In this document: piece by piece, positions 60,701 through 64,000 of the stretch
Position numbering within the stretch: position 1 is the stretch's first letter
How the letters are laid out: each line of letters starts with the position of its first letter
Origin: Luscinia megarhynchos
Lineage: Eukaryota > Chordata > Aves > Passeriformes > Turdidae
Length of the DNA stretch: 64,000 nt
Reading direction: 5' to 3'
NCBI GenBank assembly: GCA_034336665.1
Contig: JAPFBE010000003.1
Coordinates: forward strand, 40,212,360 to 40,276,359
Made by a program: the position numbers and the translations under genes
The notes under the pieces: generated by a model
Told to the model about the DNA's origin: nothing
Databases searched by the model: none
What the model saw: only the letters and a program-made list of their open reading frames with translations

Positions 60701-63160
60701 CACAGAGGCACAAAAAAGCTTCTTATGCCAGTTTTGATGAGGCAGATGTTTTCTCATTTTCTTTTTCACAAGTCACACAGTAAAGTGTTATTTTGCTGTG
60801 AAGGCCCCAAAATGCTAAAGCTATGTGGTTTGAGTGAGAAACAGATCAGAACATTTACCTAAAAATGCCAGATTGAATCCACTGGTTGCTACGAACTAGA
60901 AAAATGCAAGCCCTCGGACTCCCTGAAACTGTGCTGATGCTGAATTAAATAAGTGAAAAGAGTCCAAAACAGACTTCTGGCTCAATAAAACTGGCATCAG
61001 TTGTACTTATTCACATCCCAATGTGCTTCATTTAAAAAAAGCCACTTTGACAATGTCTAATGATTTCGTTCGGGGTCATTATAGCTGGATGTCACGTGCT
61101 TGGACCACAAAACTGAAGTAAAGCAAGAATAACAAGAATATAAAGGCACTGTCTATCATTTAACAGGGTGCATAAAAAAAAAAAAAACGCGCTTATCAGT
61201 GAGAACCACTTCTGCCATGAAGGCACTGCTGAGTTTCAAGTGGTTTTAGTCTTAAGGTACAGTCCTTTCATCACAGAACAGCTGAAGTTGGAATGAACTT
61301 TTGGAAGTCATCGGGTCAAACCCCATTGCTCACACAGGGCCACCTCTAGAAATCTGTCCATAACTGTGTCCAAAATGCTTTTGTATAACTCTAAAGTGGG
61401 GAGATTCCATAACCCCCTGGACAACCTGCCAGTGGAAATGAGGCAGCATAAAAAACATTTCCTTATGTTCCAAGGGAATTTCCTGTTTCAGTTTGCACCC
61501 ATTGGCCCGATCCCATCACAGCACACCACTGAGCAGAGGCTGGCTCAACCTCTTTGCACCCTCCCTTCAGGTACATTGATGAAGTCACCCTGTAGCAGAG
61601 AAGTCTCAGGGCAAACATTCTCAGCCATCCCAGCTTTTCCTTACAGGAGACAGATGCTCCCCACTTCCAATCTTAGTGGGACTTCACTGGACTTTCTGAA
61701 TAGCTTCATCTCTCCTGCAGTGGGGAGCCCAGTGCTCAGGTGTGGTCTCAGTGCTGAGTAATATGAGAGTTGAAAACTCCCATCCCTTTGTTTGCTTTAC
61801 TACCTGCTGCAGAAAGAAGTTAAGTATGCAAAAGGCACACAGTGGCATCAGAAGGAATCAGAATAGAATAGTTGCTATGCGAGTCAATATTTATTTTAAT
61901 TGTAATTTGAGAGCTCTGTTCAGTACCCACTTCAACTGACACATGCAAAAAGCATCACTTTAATCAGCTCCTCATCAGTAAGTTGGTGCCTCAACTCTGA
62001 GTTTTTTCTATTTTTTCCCCTTTAATACAGCAGTGAATACTCACCTGCCTTCTCTGATGAATTCCTCTGCTGACTCAATCTGCTTATTGAGTTTCTTTAC
62101 TTGCTTATAGAGAGAGAAGCATTGCTTATGGTCTTGGTCCAGTTTCAGACACTCCCGGACCTCACTTTTCACAGGAAGGTATGGAGAAGGGGAAAAAAAA
62201 AAAAAAAAAAAAATCAACCAAAAAACTAGGTCACCACATACTATGAATTTTTACCTAGAGACACAATGCAGCATATATAAAGTGTCCAGAACAACACTTG
62301 AGTTCTTTACACAAATCTCTCCCTTCATCCAAATATTAATATAAAGTGAGACGAACAAGAGTCTTCTAAAACATACAGGGATATTTATCTGGTTTTGCTT
62401 TTAATTCTTTTGTATTGCCAAGCACACAAAAGATTAAATGTTACATGAGTAAAAGGATAAGGAATTATCAAAAAGTCATCCAGGACTGTCTGCAGAAATG
62501 AGAGGCAAAAACTCTGCACCCCAAGCTCTTCATACTTGGATGTTCCCATACCTTTTATTTATTCTTAAGCTTATAGCCTTAACTTAGACATCTTCTGTTT
62601 GCATCTTACGCCTAACTTCAATAGAGGTTTAAGGTTAAAAAAAAAAGCTCCACTAAAGGAAACTTAGAGAAGCTCTTCCTTCTAGGAGAAATACAATGAA
62701 GACAGCACTTCAAAAGCAACTCCAATGGACAGAGACTCTGGCTTCTGTTTAAGGAAACAAGATGCCTGGAACCATTGATGGCTGATCTTGCCAAGAATAA
62801 ACACAGGTGTCCTCATTGCCAATCCTTAGTTTCTAGAAAGGAACTTGCTTTATATGATCTAGATCACAGTTGGTTCTCCATCCAAACTCCACACAAGACA
62901 TATGTCATGGTTTATCATGACCTATATAATTTTTTTTTCTGTCTCAATTATAATGATTATAGAAAATAGTAAAATTACCTGAGAGATAATTCATGGTCCC
63001 CCAGCTGATAATATATTCTGCTGATTTTATAGAAGGCTTCAGTATTATCATTCTTCAATTTGGCAGCAGCTTTCAAGTCACTAATGGCTTTGCTTGGTTC
63101 CCCTTCCTTTATATAACACTCTGCTCGAAGTTCCCGTAGCTCTGCATCCCAAACACAAAC
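54607..63160 (-). CDS. DNAJC3: DNAJC3 (P58IPK/ERdj6), TPR and J-domain ER co-chaperone (3' seven coding exons, partial)
   Basis: DNAJC3 binds unfolded proteins in the ER lumen with its TPR repeats, stimulates the BiP ATPase with its J domain, and is known as an inhibitor of the eIF2-alpha kinases PERK and PKR. Seven exons joined on the minus strand give 969 bases in one open frame, 322 residues plus TAG, all with AG/GT borders and matching phases. Fragment residues 1 to about 200 are TPR repeats (for example AELRELRAECYIKEGEPSKA). Residues about 214-285 are the J domain with DYYKILGV and His-Pro-Asp at 240-242 (bases 55270-55278). The end is the Gly/Phe-rich tail FNPFGSGGGPFTFKFHFS. Vertebrate DNAJC3 is about 500 residues, so about 180 N-terminal residues with the signal peptide lie right of the window. 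The frame is intact. It converges on UGGT2. Confidence 0.96.
54765..55184. other. DNAJC3 intron
   Basis: A 420-base intron between the last two coding exons; nothing recognised. Confidence 0.8.
55185..55333 (-). CDS. DNAJC3: DNAJC3 coding exon 6 of 7 in window (residues 221-271), J domain with HPD
   Basis: The exon contains KQEIIKAYRKLASQWHPDNF and FIDIAAAKEVLTDP. His-Pro-Asp (55270-55278) is the loop that activates the BiP ATPase. Acceptor CCATCCAG, donor GTAATG. Confidence 0.97.
55334..56077. other. DNAJC3 intron
   Basis: Nothing recognised. The 185-codon plus-strand frame at 55650-56207 crosses from this intron into the antisense of the next exon and is not considered a gene. Confidence 0.75.
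56078..56210 (-). CDS. DNAJC3: DNAJC3 coding exon 5 of 7 in window (residues 177-221), last TPR and start of J domain
   Basis: The exon reads (A)IKDYETAQANSENDQQIRE, then LERAQRMLKQSQKRDYYKIL and GVK. DYYKILGV is the start of the J domain. The acceptor is TATAAAAG, with the pyrimidine tract further upstream; the donor is GTGAGA. Confidence 0.96.
56211..59961. other. DNAJC3 intron, 3.75 kb
   Basis: It contains an A16 run (57266-57281), a T14 run (58817-58830) and a CR1 3' end (59285-59441). No gene or RNA was recognised. Confidence 0.75.
59285..59441 (+). mobile_element. CR1 LINE 3' end, antisense to DNAJC3
   Basis: GGAGGTATTTAAAAGTGATGC, GCACTTGGGGACACAGTTTAG, CAGTGCTGGGTTAATGGTTGG and ACTTGACAATCTTAGAAGTC follow the typical CR1 3' order in + orientation. 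It is inside the DNAJC3 intron 56211-59961. Confidence 0.9.
59962..60082 (-). CDS. DNAJC3: DNAJC3 coding exon 4 of 7 in window (residues 137-177), TPR
   Basis: It follows a 97-base intron. The exon reads NQQATEAIKLCTEVLQLEPT, then NVNALKDRAEAYLLEDMYEE and a split Ala codon at donor GTACAC. NVNALKDRAEAYL is a P58IPK TPR signature. Confidence 0.95.
60180..60285 (-). CDS. DNAJC3: DNAJC3 coding exon 3 of 7 in window (residues 101-136), TPR
   Basis: The exon reads YEDAISKYESVMKTEPEVQI, then YSTRAKERICHCLSK, matching P58IPK 'YESVMKTEP...RSKERICHC'. The acceptor is TTAAAACAG and the donor GTAATT. Confidence 0.95.
60286..62044. other. DNAJC3 intron with CR1
   Basis: It contains an A13 run (61174-61186) and the CR1 fragment 61272-61765. 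Nothing else was recognised. Confidence 0.75.
61272..61765 (-). mobile_element. CR1 LINE fragment, sense to DNAJC3
   Basis: On the plus strand GAAGTTGGAATGAACTTTTGG, AAGTCATCGGGTCAAACCCC, ACAACCTGCCAGTGGAAATG, GCATAAAAAACATTTCCTTATG and CAGTGCTCAGGTGTGGTCTCA are recognisable reverse-complement CR1 pieces. It lies in the DNAJC3 intron 60286-62044. Confidence 0.85.
62045..62164 (-). CDS. DNAJC3: DNAJC3 coding exon 2 of 7 in window (residues 61-101), TPR
   Basis: The exon reads (S)EVRECLKLDQDHKQCF, then LYKQVKKLNKQIESAEEFI and REG with a split Arg codon at donor GTGAGT. On this strand a 21-base T run (62193-62213) starts its polypyrimidine tract. Confidence 0.95.
62165..62978. other. DNAJC3 intron
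   Basis: Apart from the A21 tract no element was recognised. Confidence 0.75.
62193..62213 (-). repeat. A21 homopolymer (T21 on the DNAJC3 strand) near an acceptor
   Basis: Twenty-one A's on the plus strand give a T21 tract that starts the polypyrimidine region of the DNAJC3 exon whose acceptor lies at 62165-62166. Confidence 0.9.
62979..63160 (-). CDS. DNAJC3: DNAJC3 coding exon 1 of 7 in window (residues 1-60), TPR
   Basis: The exon starts VCVWDAELRELRAECYIKEG and contains KAISDLKAAAKLKNDNTEAF and YYQLGDHELSL, leaving two bases of a Ser codon. The acceptor is TTCTCAAG and the donor GTAATT. These are TPR helix pairs of P58IPK. Confidence 0.95.
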
Positions 63161-64000
63161 CTTGAGAAATCAAAATTAAAGCTTGTTTTTGGTCCATAAC
63201 ATATCACTTCTCTTCCTCCCCAAAACAAAAATCCCATTTAATTTCGCTTTGCCAACTGCAATAGCATAAGGTTCAAGCTGCATGCAGAGCTCATGAAATT
63301 AGCATCTCTGCTTCCTGGTGGATGCTGTGATGCACCTGCCCAAATAGAAAAACAAAGGCCTGAAAATTTTGTAAATGATTCAATGAACTCATGCAGAGAG
63401 ATGAATTAAATCTACTGGCACTGCTTAAACTAGGACAGTCTGTTGAGCCTCCAGGAAGGGGATATCAGAATCATAAATTATTGTATCTTCCCAAAAGAAT
63501 AGAAGTAATGAACAGCAAGGACCAAGCTGTTGGTTGTCCTCTAGGAAGAAGCCTGTGGGTAAGATGTAGCTCCACCAAGTTTGACCTTAATATCTGGATT
63601 TTAAGCATAAAGAGAGGTAAAATTGTCACAGTAAGGCAAAACTAATTACTCATGAGGAACTGCCTATCAAAATTTGGTTTAAGGAATTAAGTCTCTGTCT
63701 TATCAGTTGTTTGGAAACTATCATCTTAGAGGAGGCTTTCCTGCTTTTCCACATTGCCTCCCCATAAACCAATTCCCACACTGTGGCAGTTTCGTCACCA
63801 AAAGCTCCAAGGCTGTAAACTCCAAGTCAACAGCACTAATGTGTATGAGCAGAGTCACACAGTCTTCTAGTACATTTCTATATGACACACAAAATTCCAC
63901 ATGATTGAGTTATTTACACATGCACTATTGGGCTATCTATACCAATTACGACTGAACAAATACAGATATCTAAGGAATAAACTGAAAATTCAGCTAGCTG
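63161..64000. other. DNAJC3 intron, 3' part (to right edge)
   Basis: No exon matching the preceding DNAJC3 TPR segment was found on the minus strand. No repeat was recognised. Confidence 0.7.

Noticed and set aside
63161..64000. Search for a further upstream DNAJC3 exon on the minus strand
   Set aside because: No minus-strand stretch with splice borders encodes a TPR segment that would precede VCVWDAEL.
1..64000. CRISPR arrays, operons, tRNA or rRNA genes
   Set aside because: None was seen. The window is spliced eukaryotic sequence, and I recognised no cloverleaf or rRNA core sequence by eye.

Overview
The window is vertebrate nuclear DNA from a bird. It is AT-rich and intron-rich, carries GT-AG introns, and contains several truncated CR1 LINEs, including one with avian-type CR1 reverse-transcriptase remnants. 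It also has a probable solo LTR. There is no operon structure and no bacterial feature. Nearly all long open reading frames in it are chance frames in introns, UTRs or repeats.

Two protein-coding genes lie tail to tail. The left three quarters (about 1-48.7 kb, + strand) is the 3' part of UGGT2, the ER UDP-glucose:glycoprotein glucosyltransferase 2. I traced 29 consecutive coding exons (2330-47961) by hand. All have AG/GT borders, the phases agree at every junction, and together they give one uninterrupted 3480-base frame (1159 residues plus stop). The frame holds the C-terminal part of the thioredoxin-like/beta-sandwich folding sensor, the GT24 catalytic domain with its Asp-Ala-Asp motif, and a terminal HDEL retention signal. 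The first roughly 350 residues lie to the left of the window.

The right part (about 51.1-64 kb, - strand) is the 3' part of DNAJC3 (P58IPK/ERdj6), the TPR and J-domain co-chaperone of BiP. Seven consecutive coding exons (63160 down to 54607) give 969 bases, or 322 residues plus stop. They cover the later TPR repeats, the J domain with its His-Pro-Asp motif and the Gly/Phe-rich tail. Its 5' exons are beyond the right edge. The same two genes are adjacent and convergent in the human genome (13q32.1), which supports UGGT2 over UGGT1.

Both proteins act in ER protein quality control: UGGT reglucosylates misfolded glycoproteins for another calnexin/calreticulin cycle, and DNAJC3 hands unfolded clients to BiP and feeds back on the unfolded protein response. 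Between the stop codons (47962-54606) are the two 3' UTRs and a short spacer. Introns hold CR1 fragments (about 1.44, 5.46, 15.4, 24.8, 37.3, 59.3 and 61.3 kb, plus 50.7 kb in the spacer), a 376-base probable solo LTR (4768-5143), homopolymer tracts, one CA microsatellite and a triple-GAAA interferon-response-like motif (35612-35627). I found no convincing new biological system. The items most worth a second look are an unexplained 105-codon frame in the longest upstream-half intron, the solo LTR, the ISRE-like site, and an inverted repeat in the last UGGT2 intron.
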